The notes under the pieces: model-generated
Told to the model about the DNA's origin: nothing
Seen by the model: the letters and a program-made list of their open reading frames with translations, nothing else
Database searches by the model: none
Part shown: positions 37,637 to 48,269 of the stretch, one piece after another
Position numbering within the stretch: position 1 is the stretch's first letter
How the letters are laid out: each line of letters opens with the position of its first letter
Position numbers and translations under genes: made by a program
DNA from: Primulina eburnea
Taxonomy: Eukaryota; Streptophyta; Magnoliopsida; Lamiales; Gesneriaceae
Length of the DNA stretch: 64,000 bases
Assembly: GCF_022965805.1 (NCBI RefSeq)
Contig: NC_133109.1
Location: 8,533,869 to 8,597,868, forward strand
Direction of reading: 5' to 3'

Positions 37637-39820
37637 GCATGCCTAGGACTATTGTTTCTGGTCGTGATGTTATATTCTTGAGTTACTTTTGGATTACTTT
37701 ATGGGCTAAACTTGACACAAAATTGTTGTTTTCTACTACTTGTCATCCTCAAACGGATGGACAAACTGAAGTTGTCAATAGAACTTTGGGAACACTTTTG
37801 CGTGCAATTCTTAAAAAGAACTTGGATTGACATTTCTATTGACTTTATTTTGGGGTTTCCAAGGACTAAGAAGGGGAGGGATTCTATTTTTGTTGTTGTG
37901 GATAGATTCTCTAAGATGGCACATTTTATAGCTTGTCATAAAACCGATGATGCTTCAAACATTGCGGATTTGTTCTTTAGAGAAGTCGTTAAGTTGCATG
38001 GCATGCATAGGAATATTGTTTCTGGTCGCGATGTTAAATTATGAGTTACTTTTGGAAGACTTTATGGGCTAAACTTGGCACAAAATTGTTGTTTTCTACT
38101 ACTTGTCATCCTCAAACTGATGGACAAACTGAAGTTGTCAATAGAACTTTGGGAACACTTTTGCGTGCCATTCTTAAAAAGAACTTGGATTGACATTTCT
38201 ATGGACTTTATTTTGGGGTTGCCTAATACTAAGAAGGGGAGGGATTCTGTTTTTGTTGTTGTGGATAGATTTTCTAAGATGACACATTTTATAGCTTGTC
38301 ATATAACCGATGATGCTTCAAATATTGCGGATTTGTTCTTTAGAGATGTAGTTAGCTTGCATGAAATGCCTAGGACTATTGTTTCTGGTCGTGATGTTAT
38401 ATTCTTGAGTTACTTTTGGATTACTTTATGGGCTAAACTTGGCACAAAATTGTTCTTTTCTATTACTTGTCATCCTCAAACGGATTGACAAACTGAAGTT
38501 TTCAATAGAAATTTGGGAACACTTTTGCGTGGTATTCTTAAAAAGAACTTGGATTGACATTTCTATGGACTTTATTTTGGGGTTGCCTAGAACTAAGAAG
38601 GGGAGGGATTCTATTTTTGTTGTTGTTGATAGATTCTCTAAGATGGCACATTTTATAGCTTGCCATAAAACCGATGATGCTTCAAACATTGCGGATTTGT
38701 TCTTTAGAGAAATCGTTAGGTTGCGTGGCATGCCTAGGAATATTGTTTTTGATCGCGATGTTATATTTTTCAGTTACTTTTGGAAGACTTTATGAGCTAA
38801 ATTTGGCACAAAATTGTTGTTTTCTACTACTTGTCATCCTCAAACGGATGGACAAACTGAAGTTGTCAATAGAACTTTGGGAACACTTTTGCGTGCAATT
38901 CTTAAAAAGAACTTGGATTGACATTTCTATGGACTTTATTTTGTGGTTGCCTAGGACTAAGAAGGGGAGGGATTCTATTTTTGTGGTTGCGAATAGATTT
39001 TCTAAGATGGCACATTTTATAGCTTGCCATTAAACCGATGATGCTTCAAACATTGCGGATTCGTTCTTTAAAGAAGTCGTTACGTTGCATGGAATGCCTA
39101 GGACTATTGTTTTTGGTCGCGATGTTAAATTCTTGAGTTACTATTGGAAGAATTTATGGGCTAAACTTGGCACAAAATTGTCGTTTTCTACTACTTGTCA
39201 TCCTCAAACGGATGGACAAACTGAAGTTGTCAATAGAACTTTGGGAACACTTTTGCGTGCTATTCTTCAAAAGAACTTCGATTGACATTTCTATGGACTT
39301 TATTTTGGGGTTGCCTAGGACTAAGAAGGGGAGGGATTCTATTTTTGTTGTTGTGGATAGATTCTCTAAGATGGCACATTTTATAGCTTGTCATAAAACC
39401 GATGATGCTTCAAACATTGCGGATTTGTTCTTTAGAGAAGTCATTAAGTTGCATGGCATGCCTAGGACTATTGTTTCTGGTCGCGATGTTAAATTCTTGA
39501 GTTACTTTGGTAAGAATTTATGGGATAAACTTGGCACAAAATTGTTGTTTTCTACTACTTGTCATTCTCAAACGGATGGACAAACTGAAGTTGTCAATAG
39601 AACTTTGGGAACACTTTTGAGTGCTATTCTTAAAAAGAACTTGGATTGACATTTCTATGGACTTTATTTTGGGGTTGCCTAGGACTAAGAAGAGGAGGGA
39701 TTCTATTTTGGTTGTTGTGGATAGATTCTCTAAGATGACACATTTTATAGCTTGTCATAAAACCGATGATGCTTCAAACATTTCGGATTTGTTCTTTAGA
39801 GAAGTCGTTACGTTGCATGG
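37637..39820 (+). repeat. Integrase-derived satellite, block 4 (six monomers)
   Basis: Resumes after the palindromic element at GCATGCCTAGGAC and ends at GTTGCATGG, where element E inserted. From about 38550 on it pairs with block 3. Confidence 0.93.
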
Positions 39821-40469
39821 TGTGGGGACCCGGACGCTAATCCTCTTCTTAATCATCGTTGGGATTTAATTATCAGTTCTGATAAATAGGGTCTAAAAAT
39901 TTTTATTTAAGAAAATGTAAATGCGGAAGGTAATGGAATCTAAATAATATACATCTCTGTATAACAACTACAATTCAGTAGAAAAGTACAATACTGTACA
40001 ACTTCAGTCTAAGATTTAGTTACTAAGTTCAAGTAATAAAACAAGTCTACAGTAAGTCCGGAATCACCACGCTATCTAGTCCAGCCTCTTTCTCATCCTG
40101 ACCCTGATCCAGCCCCATCTGTTGTCATGCACACATACAAAACAAGACAACAGCCGGATAACTCCGGTGAGAATAAATCCCAGTATAAAACATGGTAAGC
40201 ATGTATAGAAACAATCTAAATCATAAAACATGCTATCATGAATATATTCAAAGCAATAGATTTCATAATCTATGGAATCTACTCAAAATAAGCATGCGAC
40301 TCAGTTCAGATAATCATGCAATTCAAATCATATCATATGAACATGCTATCATATCTGAAAGCAATAAACATGGGTTTCATAGTCTATGAAACCACTTCTG
40401 TAAACACATGCAGTTCTAGTCAAATCATGTCTAGACTCGACTCAACTATAACTCTAGGGATCCCGTGAT

Positions 40470-40608
40470 GAATAAGACGTCAATGGCTGTTACCTACTCA
40501 ACCGATCGTGGTAACTGTACGTCTTATTCCTAGACTTCGGCCATGGCTGTATCGTGGTGCTACAATCGGAGGGTGTCTGCTCCTATGTACGATACACCGA
40601 ACGTCTAG
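40470..40608 (-). other. Paired hairpins in E LTR (conserved with A)
   Basis: Hairpin 1 pairs GAATAAGACGT (40470-40480) with ACGTCTTATTC (40519-40529), with inner GTTACC (40489-40494)/GGTAAC (40510-40515). Hairpin 2 pairs CTAGACTTCGG (40530-40540) with CCGAACGTCTAG (40597-40608), with inner GTATCGT (40549-40555)/ACGATAC (40589-40595) and GGAG/CTCC. The inner stems differ from A's but still pair. The copy in the 5' LTR is at about 61333-61471. Confidence 0.65.
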
Positions 40609-41523
40609 AAGTCTGACTATCTGTCAAACTTTCCTATCTCAAATGCAATGTATAACAATCTGTAAACAAAGCATGCTCATTTCCAAAAGAGTTGAATATA
40701 AAGTCTATAAACAAATCATAATCATATCAAAAGACAAACAATAATCAAGTATGTGATTTTATGGGGAAACTCAAATGAGATCTGATTTGAGTTGTATCTT
40801 CCCAGATATCACATGAATTATACCTTTGTCGTCCCTGTCTGACGAAGACGATGACCTGTATTCAAATCTGTCCATATCCAATCTGAAAAGACAATATCGA
40901 ATACGCGGTGTCAGTGAATAACTCAATACACAATCTGTTCTGATCAATACTCAACTCAGTACCTAATCTGATCAATATCTGAACTAGATACAATTCAATC
41001 CATGTCATCGATATCACAATACAATCTGAATCATATCTGAATCTAATTAATCTAAATCAACCTGATGTTTCGACGGCATAACAATACAGTCTATATAACC
41101 CCGTCAATCTGAATATCACAAATATAATACTGGAACTCATAATCTGTGTCCACATAATTCATACACTGAATATTAACACAATTCTGATATAGAATCTCAG
41201 TCAATATCTTTCAAAAATCATAACAATTACAGAAACGGTATGTTCTTTAATCTGACTTCAATTCTATAATGTCTACGGTAGCAGAAACGCCATATCTGAA
41301 TCATATTCAATTCTGACAATATCATAAATTCAAAACATGTCTAAACGTAACAAAACTTACGTCCAGTTGTAGCCTGTGTTGATAGGAACACAGTACTGAA
41401 GTCGGATTCAAAATCAAACGGACGGATTTTGTAGAAACCCCAAATCAACGAATGAAAAGGCGTAAGGATTCTTAGAGGAAATCCTTGGCTCTTGATAATA
41501 GCTTCTGAGGGAAACCAAACGTT

Positions 41524-41532
41524 TATATATAT
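41524..41532 (-). promoter_or_regulatory. Putative TATA box, E 3' LTR
   Basis: GATATATAT on the minus strand lies about 50 bp downstream of the hairpin array. The copy in the 5' LTR is at about 62385-62393, which would be the active promoter. Confidence 0.5.
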
Positions 41533-41580
41533 CAATCTTGCATGAAATTGAAACGTGGCTTCCTTTCACAAAACTTAAGT

Positions 41581-41794
41581 GGCGCTCGAGCGGTTAAACA
41601 ATACCGCTCGGGCGCGCACTCGGCGCTCGGGCGGTCAAGATCTGCCGCCCGGGCGCAAGGCGTTCTGTCTGCACACGCTATGCATTGGCGCTCGGACGGT
41701 CATACATTACCGCCCGGGCGCCACACCTTCTGCCCGAACACTCTCCTTGATGAACATTGGCGCTCGGGCGGTCGTCATCTACCGCTCGGGCGCC
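41581..41794. repeat. GC-rich hairpin repeats in E LTR
   Basis: Four units pair GGCGCTCGGGCGGT with ACCGCCCGGGCGCC (or close variants) around loops of about 10 bp. The copy in the 5' LTR is at 62442-62655. Overlapping reading frames here are composition artefacts. Confidence 0.85.
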
Positions 41795-41939
41795 ACTATT
41801 TCTGTCCAAAGTTGAATAACTAACTTGCTTTGCCCAGACTGGTCTTGTAATGGCCCGGCTTCTTTATTCAAATTCTTATAACTTTGATCATATCGATTAA
41901 TCAACGTTTGATTATAATAATTAAATCTCGGGCATTACA

Positions 41940-41956
41940 CTTCTCCCCCTCTTAGC
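41940..41956 (-). other. Element E polypurine tract
   Basis: The minus strand reads TAAGAGGGGGAGAAG next to the 3' LTR. Confidence 0.8.
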
Positions 41957-44445
41957 TCTGAGTTCGTCCCCGAACTCGCAACAATTGATTCAGAAGAAAT
42001 GTATACAGAGTTCAAAGCAGAACTCATCTCAATGAATCTGTTCTGAAATCTCAATTTCACCATACTGGCTATACAACATCTGTATATACTAAACCACAGC
42101 TCATAGCAAATCACTACTATCAGTTGTTATCAAATCTGTTTATCCCGGTCCAGGATATACTCAATCTTTATCTTTAAATACCAATCGTCATCATCCGACG
42201 TTGGTTTATGACATCTGTTCTTTCTGAACTATCTTTATCTTCCTTCGAATTTCTTCAAAAGAATTAGAAATCTGTAATAGTCACTGTATACTGTCCTGAC
42301 TAAAACTATCTCATTATCCATCTGATAAGCTGATAGCTATTGTCATGTCATGATAATAAGTCATATCAATTAGTGCTAACATCCAGCACTAAAGCTGTAC
42401 AAAATCTTCCAATCTCTGACTAATATATTCTGACGGTCTGTCAATCTATAAAATCATCTAAGAGAGATTTCATGATATACTCTATCACGAATACAAACTC
42501 AAGCAAAATCACAATCTGACATAATCTACTGTGGCATTCTGATCTTTCACACCATTTTTCTGACATCAATCTGTGTCATTTGGTCATGTTTGTACGTGAT
42601 CTGGTACAAACTAATAAATATAGATTGCCCAATCTGTCAATCTTAATCATATCATATTACAATCTGTAAGAAAATGGCAGTAATGTCATTACCAAAGCCA
42701 TAGAAACGAACTCTCATTTCTATTCTGAAATATACAAATTCTGTAATAATCTTCTGATTTCTATCTTTCTGTGTTTTTCTGTTAGCGATTCAGACTTATC
42801 AGAATGATTTCTGCCAACATTTCCGTACAAATTCTGTTCTAACTGATTTAACCTGTTTATATCAAAACTGTCTGCTATCCGAATGAAAACTGAATCCATC
42901 ACTGTGCATGTCTGACACTATCTGTGATATCTGATTCAAACTATTCGGTACCAACCAATCAGTTAATAAAAGAAATTAAGGAAGAAATACCTACCTGGTA
43001 TTCGGCTCTGATTCTCAATATCAATTCTGTTATACAATTCTGAAACATTCTGACACATTCTGATCTCATTTCTGAACTGCTGTAATTCTTTAAATTAACT
43101 CTGATACAATTGAACTGTATATAATCTCAACGGTTCATAAAATCTGTATCAATACTGATTCAGAATAACAATAATCTATACTAATCTAGCAAATATATAG
43201 GATTGTAAGTTCTAACAATACTATCGATTCTGACAAATCAATCACATCTTCATGCCATTCTGATCAACTGCTATATATCATCTGTAAATATAATATCCTC
43301 CCCAAACAATACAATTTGTATAAAATACTGATCTAGAAGCAATAACAATACTCAGCAGATATAAAACAACAGTCGACTAACATACTTTGCCAAATCAGAC
43401 AAAATACCTTTCTGACATTTCTGAACTTTCTAATATCGGTATCTTATCAATCACTGATTACAATCTCAACTGTAACAAAAATCAATCTGTATACAACTTC
43501 AGATAACACATATTTTGAATACAATCTGTTTCAAGCAAGATTCTTATCTGAACAATTTCTGTATACAATCATCACAGTTCTCAGAATATTCAATACAATC
43601 TTCAGATATTCTATTCAATCAATCAGATGTTGCAAACATATCAAAATCTCATAGATATAACAAGAATAGAATCATTAGAACATCTCTGAATATACTGAAA
43701 CATGCCAAAGAGCAACACTAAATCAGATGTACCTCCTGGTCGGTACTCTTCTACTGATCTTTTAAGTCATTCTGTATCATTCTGTACATTCAATATCCTT
43801 CTGTACTGAATTCTAAAACAACACTCAATATCTGATCTGCATTCAATTTTGAAATCTATCTTTCTGATATAAGCAATTCTAAAATCTTATCTGACAACAT
43901 CAGTCAACTCATACATAATTGACATATCTGTCAATGCTATGCTCGATTTCAGTAAATCTACTGAATACATAAGGATACTATCTGTTCCTTTCTGTAATAC
44001 TCGAGTCATATATCACGCAGATATCAAAGGAATTCTAAATCTAGAATCCTTACTGTGAATTCTCTATTCTTCAGCCATATCTGGTCTGAATCTTATACTT
44101 TCCTAACGGGAATCTATAATAGTTCTGTACTTGTTCAGCATATATATATCAATAATGCGTTCAAATCAGAAACACAAGTACATCATAATCTATTTCTATT
44201 TCATTTTCATCTTACTGTAGTATACAATATATACAGAAATCTCTGATATCAACACTTCCTCAACAAGCAAGGACATCAATACTACAGTACATACAAACCC
44301 AACAGATACAGCATATCTCCATGCAACTCAGTCAAAGATATTCTTAACAGATGCATTAGTATATATCAATACATATGCAATAGAATCATAAAGACTAGTA
44401 CCTGTTGTGAATTGTGAATCTGTGGTTTCAAGTAAACTCTGTTCC
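41957..44445 (-). pseudogene. Decayed pol remnant of element E
   Basis: No long frame survives in these 2.5 kb. Parts still align by eye to A's pol on the same strand. Sequence at 43960-44160 follows A's protease-to-RT linker and protease (5920-6150), for example CTTTCTGTAA and ATCTGGTCTGAATCT. Sequence near 42540-42660 follows A's integrase at about 3930-4030 (CAATCTGTCAAT). The region is strongly AT-rich, full of CTGAATCT-like words, and much shorter than an intact pol, so it has both point decay and large deletions. The extent of each domain remnant is uncertain. Confidence 0.6.
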
Positions 44446-45345
44446 CTACGATCTTCGGGAACGCTTCTGGGGACAAACTTTAGCAAAGTGTCCCGGCTGT
44501 CCACAAATATTGCATCTACCAGTTACTCCCTGGCATTGTTCGGTGGAATGTCTCCCTCCGCAACTCCTGCAATACACTCCAGTATATCTTGGACTAGAAC
44601 TACTGGAACTCGAGGAACCACTTCCTAACTTCTTGAATGGCTTCTTCCGAGCTTTCTGCAAATCTTGCTTCCCACTCGTACTGCCGTGATCATATCGAAG
44701 AGGGGATTGCTGTGCCTGAAGTGGCTTCACACACAATCTTGTCAATTGTCTAATCAGACTCGCCTCAGCTCTCTTTGCTCTACTCAAGATATCAGCAAAA
44801 TGGTAAGGACGTTGCAAATTCATAAATGCAACTACCTCCGAATTCAGCCCTCTGATGAACTGATTCACTACAGCTTCATCATTTCCAGCTATCTGAGGAG
44901 CAAAATGCAGTAGAGTCGAGAATTTAGCAATATATTGGTCAATATTCAGCTGCCCTTGGCTCAAATTCTCAAACTCTAATTTCTTGTCCTCTCGGTACGA
45001 AGCTGAGAAAAATCTTCGATAGAATTCAGTTCTGAATATTTCCCACGACATCACTGTACCTCTCTGTGCCCACATTCTTCCACTGGTAATCCACCAACTC
45101 CTGGCGGCTTCTCGTAACTGATAAGGCACAATTTTAACCCTCTGTTCATCTGTACAGTCAAGTAAATCGAACAAGATTTCTATATCATCAAACCAGTTCT
45201 GACACTCTTCAGATGTCTCGGTACCACTCAGAATCGGCGGCTGTAACAACTCAAATTCTTTCATCTTTTCTTCTAACTGAGTTTCTGATACATCTCTCTG
45301 TTCAGACGAAGTACTGCCCTTTTCTGAAATTCTTCGGGGCGGTAT
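44446..45345 (-). CDS. Element E Gag, start codon apparently lost
   Basis: A 272-codon frame from 45264 encodes Gag: the NWFDDIE and SWWIT...FRTEFYRRFF regions, a serine-rich linker, then CRSCGGRHSTEQC and the zinc knuckle [14 protein letters not shown]. By comparison with A and D the frame really begins upstream at IPPRR (45345-45343), where the expected ATG is ATA, one transition. The next in-frame Met is at 45264, which would remove about 27 residues. The frame stops just after the knuckle, where A and D continue into protease. Gag packages the RNA; a gag-only element would borrow Pol from relatives. Confidence 0.85.
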   Translation of the reverse strand: MPPRRISEKGSTSSEQRDVSETQLEEKMKEFELLQPPILSGTETSEECQNWFDDIEILFDLLDCTDEQRVKIVPYQLREAARSWWITSGRMWAQRGTVMSWEIFRTEFYRRFFSASYREDKKLEFENLSQGQLNIDQYIAKFSTLLHFAPQIAGNDEAVVNQFIRGLNSEVVAFMNLQRPYHFADILSRAKRAEASLIRQLTRLCVKPLQAQQSPLRYDHGSTSGKQDLQKARKKPFKKLGSGSSSSSSSSPRYTGVYCRSCGGRHSTEQCQGVTGRCNICGQPGHFAKVCPQKRSRRS

Positions 45346-45692
45346 ATCTGAATATCAAACAGATTAGTACACCATCTATACAATCTGTCTCAGCCCTCCT
45401 CTGATCATATACCTTTGATTCAGACTCGATTATGATCCAGGCTTAGTAATTACATGCTGCAAACAACTCAGATAACAAGCAACATGTAATAGGGAAAGCA
45501 GTAAATCATGCTTGCACACACAATGTAGTCAACATTGAAATAAATCTCATGCTAGCAATCACATGCAAGGACAAAAAAATTCAATCTACCCCGCTCATTC
45601 TCTGCTATCTTAGTCTGAAGAATCTATCAACTCTAATTATCTCAATCTAAAGGATCTATCGCTCTGATAATCTAAGTCTAAAGGAACTATCA
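45346..45692 (-). other. Element E leader with PBS-like tandem repeats
   Basis: A non-coding leader. Its LTR-proximal 100 bp holds about three degenerate copies (31 bp period) of the sequence that starts at the primer site: TATCAGAGCTGATAG, TTATCAGAGCGATAG and TAATTAGAGTTGATAG, each followed by a TTC(T)TTTAGA-like string. A and D have a single copy. The rest shows nothing I recognise. Confidence 0.6.
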
Positions 45693-45704
45693 GCTCTGAT
45701 ACCA
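45693..45704 (-). other. Element E primer binding site (tRNA-iMet)
   Basis: The minus strand reads TGGTATCAGAGC five bases from the 5' LTR end. Confidence 0.9.
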
Positions 45705-45709
45705 CCTGT

Positions 45710-46056
45710 TGTGGGGACCCAGACGCTAATCCTCTTCTTAATCATCGTTGGGATTTAATTATCAGTTCTGATAAACAGGGTCTAAAAATTTTTATTTAAA
45801 AAAATGTAAATGCGGAAGGTAATGGAATCTAAATAATATACATCTCTGTATAACAACTACAATTCAGTAGAAAAGTACAATACTGTACAACTTCAGTCTA
45901 AGATTTAGTTACTAAGTTCAAGTAATAAAACAAGTCTACAGTAAGTCCGGAATCACCACGCTATCTAGTCCAGCCTCTTTCTCATCCTGACCCTGATCCA
46001 GCCCCATCTGTTGTCATGCACACATACAAAACAAGACAACAGCCGGATAACTCCGG
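45710..46056 (-). repeat. Element E 5' LTR, inner part
   Basis: It matches 39821-40167 of the 3' LTR with about three differences, then stops at the target duplication TCCGG (46052-46056) where D begins. The rest of the LTR is at 61031-62800. Confidence 0.93.
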
Positions 46057-46188
46057 TGTAATGCCCGGAAAATTAATCCCAGTAATCAGTAATTATTGAA
46101 TTATAATTTGATATGATTATGAAAGGATTAACCGAGACACGAAATAAGATTACATGTGAAAAGGAATGTGTGCGAGGACAGTAGCTGT

Positions 46189-46417
46189 GGCGCACATGCG
46201 CGAACCAATGCGCGCACATGCGCCAACAGGACAGAAGGTCTCGCGCATATGCGCGATGAATGTGCGCGCATATGCGCGAGTTGTGCGGAACGCCACGGTA
46301 AACTCCAGTAGCCCTCGCGCATATGCGCGGAAAGAGTCGCGCATATGCGCGAGCTGCCGAGGCCGAATCCAGTAGGTCTCGCGCATATGCGCGGAAGATG
46401 TGGCGCATATGCGCGAG
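46189..46417. repeat. CGCGCATATGCGCG palindrome array in D LTR
   Basis: Eight copies of a near-perfect palindrome around GCGCATATGCGC (two have CACATG), spaced about 15-35 bp. The 3' LTR copy is at 59181-59409. Confidence 0.9.
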
Positions 46418-46463
46418 TCATGCAGCATGGAAATTTAACAAATGGCTTGTTATGCACCGTGAG

Positions 46464-46478
46464 TATATATATATATAC
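46464..46478 (+). promoter_or_regulatory. Putative TATA region, D 5' LTR
   Basis: A TATATATATATATAC run lies about 47 bp after the palindrome array and is followed by ATGCAAG. The 3' LTR copy (59455-59471) is two bases longer. Confidence 0.5.
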
Positions 46479-47334
46479 ATGCAAGAAGTGTTTCTTGAAA
46501 GAAAATCAGAAAGGAACGAGAGCTTTGAGGAAAAGCTAGCTTCGTACATTTCAAAATTCTACCGTGCAATATCCGTCTGTCCAAATCGTAATCCGACTTC
46601 GGTACGGTAATTCTATCGACGTAGGCTACAACTTGACATATGTTTTGCTACGTTTTGACATGTTTTGAAATTATGCTATTGTCAGAATTGAATAGGATTC
46701 AGATATGATGTTCTTGACATGTTAGACATCGTAAAATCGAAGTCAGATTAAGAAATAGACTGATTATGGAATTGTTATGATTTTCTGATTATAATCAGTT
46801 AATACCGGACAGATTTGGATTATGGATTGATTATAGATTGTATTGGATATGGGTTATGGATTGTAACTATTATCTGGTGAATTGGTATAGACGGGGATAT
46901 TGGAATTGTACCGTTATACTGTTGATTTTGAATTAAATTCAGATTGATCAGATTATTATGGAATGGACGGGTATATTGATATGAGACTATTGATATTGTC
47001 AGTACCAGATAGGCTTTGAGTTCAGGACATCGACTGAGCCAGAAACCGACGAAAGAAAGGTATAAGTCAATGTGGTATTGGGAGATGGACTTGAGTCGGT
47101 TTAGACTTGGGTTTCCCTAAATCACATACTTTATTTTATTGCATGGATATTTGCATTACATTGATTAATGTACTTGTTCTCTTGTATTTAGATGACAGGT
47201 ATTAGACAAGTTATCTTGTGACAGAAGTGCCGGATAGTGGTGGTATCGCCACGGCACATTGCACTATGTCTCAAGATAGGATGCTAGTGATAGAGCTACA
47301 GTCCTTGACGGTTAGGTCAGGACACTGGATGTTT

Positions 47335-47520
47335 GGTTATATCGAGTAATGGAATCTATTACGGAATTCGATATAGGAACACCATATTTGGTTATATCGA
47401 GTAAAGGGTATTGGAATTCTTCTATTACGGAATTCGATATAGGAATACCAGGGCACTGGTTATATCGAGTAATAGATATTATGGTTCCATCCTTTACGGA
47501 ATTCGATATAGGAATACCAC
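47335..47520. repeat. Three tandem TATCGAGTAA / TTACGGAATTCGATA hairpins
   Basis: Three units of about 50-65 bp each open with GGTTATATCGAGTAA and close with TTACGGAATTCGATATAGGAA, which can pair through TATCGA and GTAA. The spacers differ between units. The 3' LTR copy is at about 60330-60515. Confidence 0.75.
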
Positions 47521-48035
47521 ATTTGGAAACCGGGATCCCTAGACTAGGATTGAGTCTAGTCTGAATTATGAGTAATGTCGACAGTTTCATTTGATATTGT
47601 TTATGTTTCAGATTTTGATACATATTCATGTTACCTGACTACATGCTTTATAGTTGTTTATATGATTGCATGTTTCATTGATTTATACTGGGGATTATAT
47701 TCTCACCGGTATATCCGGCTGTTGTCTGGTCTGTATGTGTACTTGACAACAGGTGGGACAGGTCCAGGGTCGAGGAGATGAAGAGCTAGATCGTGATTAC
47801 AGTGGTGGCACCGGACTTGGACTAGATGTAGGGTTAAACACTTGACTTTAGTTTTAAACCCTAGTTTGAATAAATGTTGAAATACATGATTTGTATTTTA
47901 TATACTGATATGTATCAATGTTGTATGTCACTACGTTCCGCATTTTAAAAAAAAAAATTAGACCCTGTTTATTATTGATTAACTAGTCCCAATGATGATT
48001 AAGAACTTGATTAGCGTCCGGGTCCCCACAACAGG

Positions 48036-48047
48036 TGGTATCAGAGC
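48036..48047 (+). other. Element D primer binding site (tRNA-iMet)
   Basis: TGGTATCAGAGC lies five bases after the 5' LTR. The leader from here to 48269 is non-coding. Confidence 0.9.
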
Positions 48048-48269
48048 TATAGATCCTTGAGATTGAGATAGGAGATAGTGAGCGGGGTAGAATGTGTTTT
48101 CTTTCCTGCTTTTGATTGCTAGCATGATTCCTGTTTTAATACATGTTACCTGACTTATCTGCTATTGATATGGTATTGTGTATTATTGGAATGGATCAGC
48201 TGTAAGATGATCCAGGGAGGCTTGAAACAGGATTCTTCTTGGAACTGCTAACCCTTTTGGTTATCAGAT

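Larger units (their letters stand above)
39821..41939 (-). repeat. Element E 3' LTR
   Basis: It is 2,119 bp, TGTAATGCCCGAG...GGGTCCCCACA on the minus strand. It carries hairpin repeats at 41581-41794, a TATA stretch at 41524-41532 and the hairpin pair at 40470-40608. No gene is seen in it. Confidence 0.95.
46057..48030 (+). repeat. Element D 5' LTR
   Basis: It carries the CGCGCATATGCGCG array (46189-46417), a TATA run (46464-46478), a nested hairpin near 47200-47275 (ATCTTG/CAAGAT outside, GTGCC/GGCAC inside) and three tandem hairpins at 47335-47520. Reading frames across the array are artefacts of the repeat. Confidence 0.95.

Noticed and set aside
42720..44246. Short frames in the E interior as genes
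   Set aside because: The region is a decayed pol with chance frames of 60-70 codons and no recognisable domain.
46073..46610. Arg/Ala/Tyr-rich frames (AHMRE, RAYAR repeats) near 46.1-46.6 kb and 59.1-59.5 kb
   Set aside because: They are translations of the CGCGCATATGCGCG palindrome array in the D LTRs and appear on both strands.
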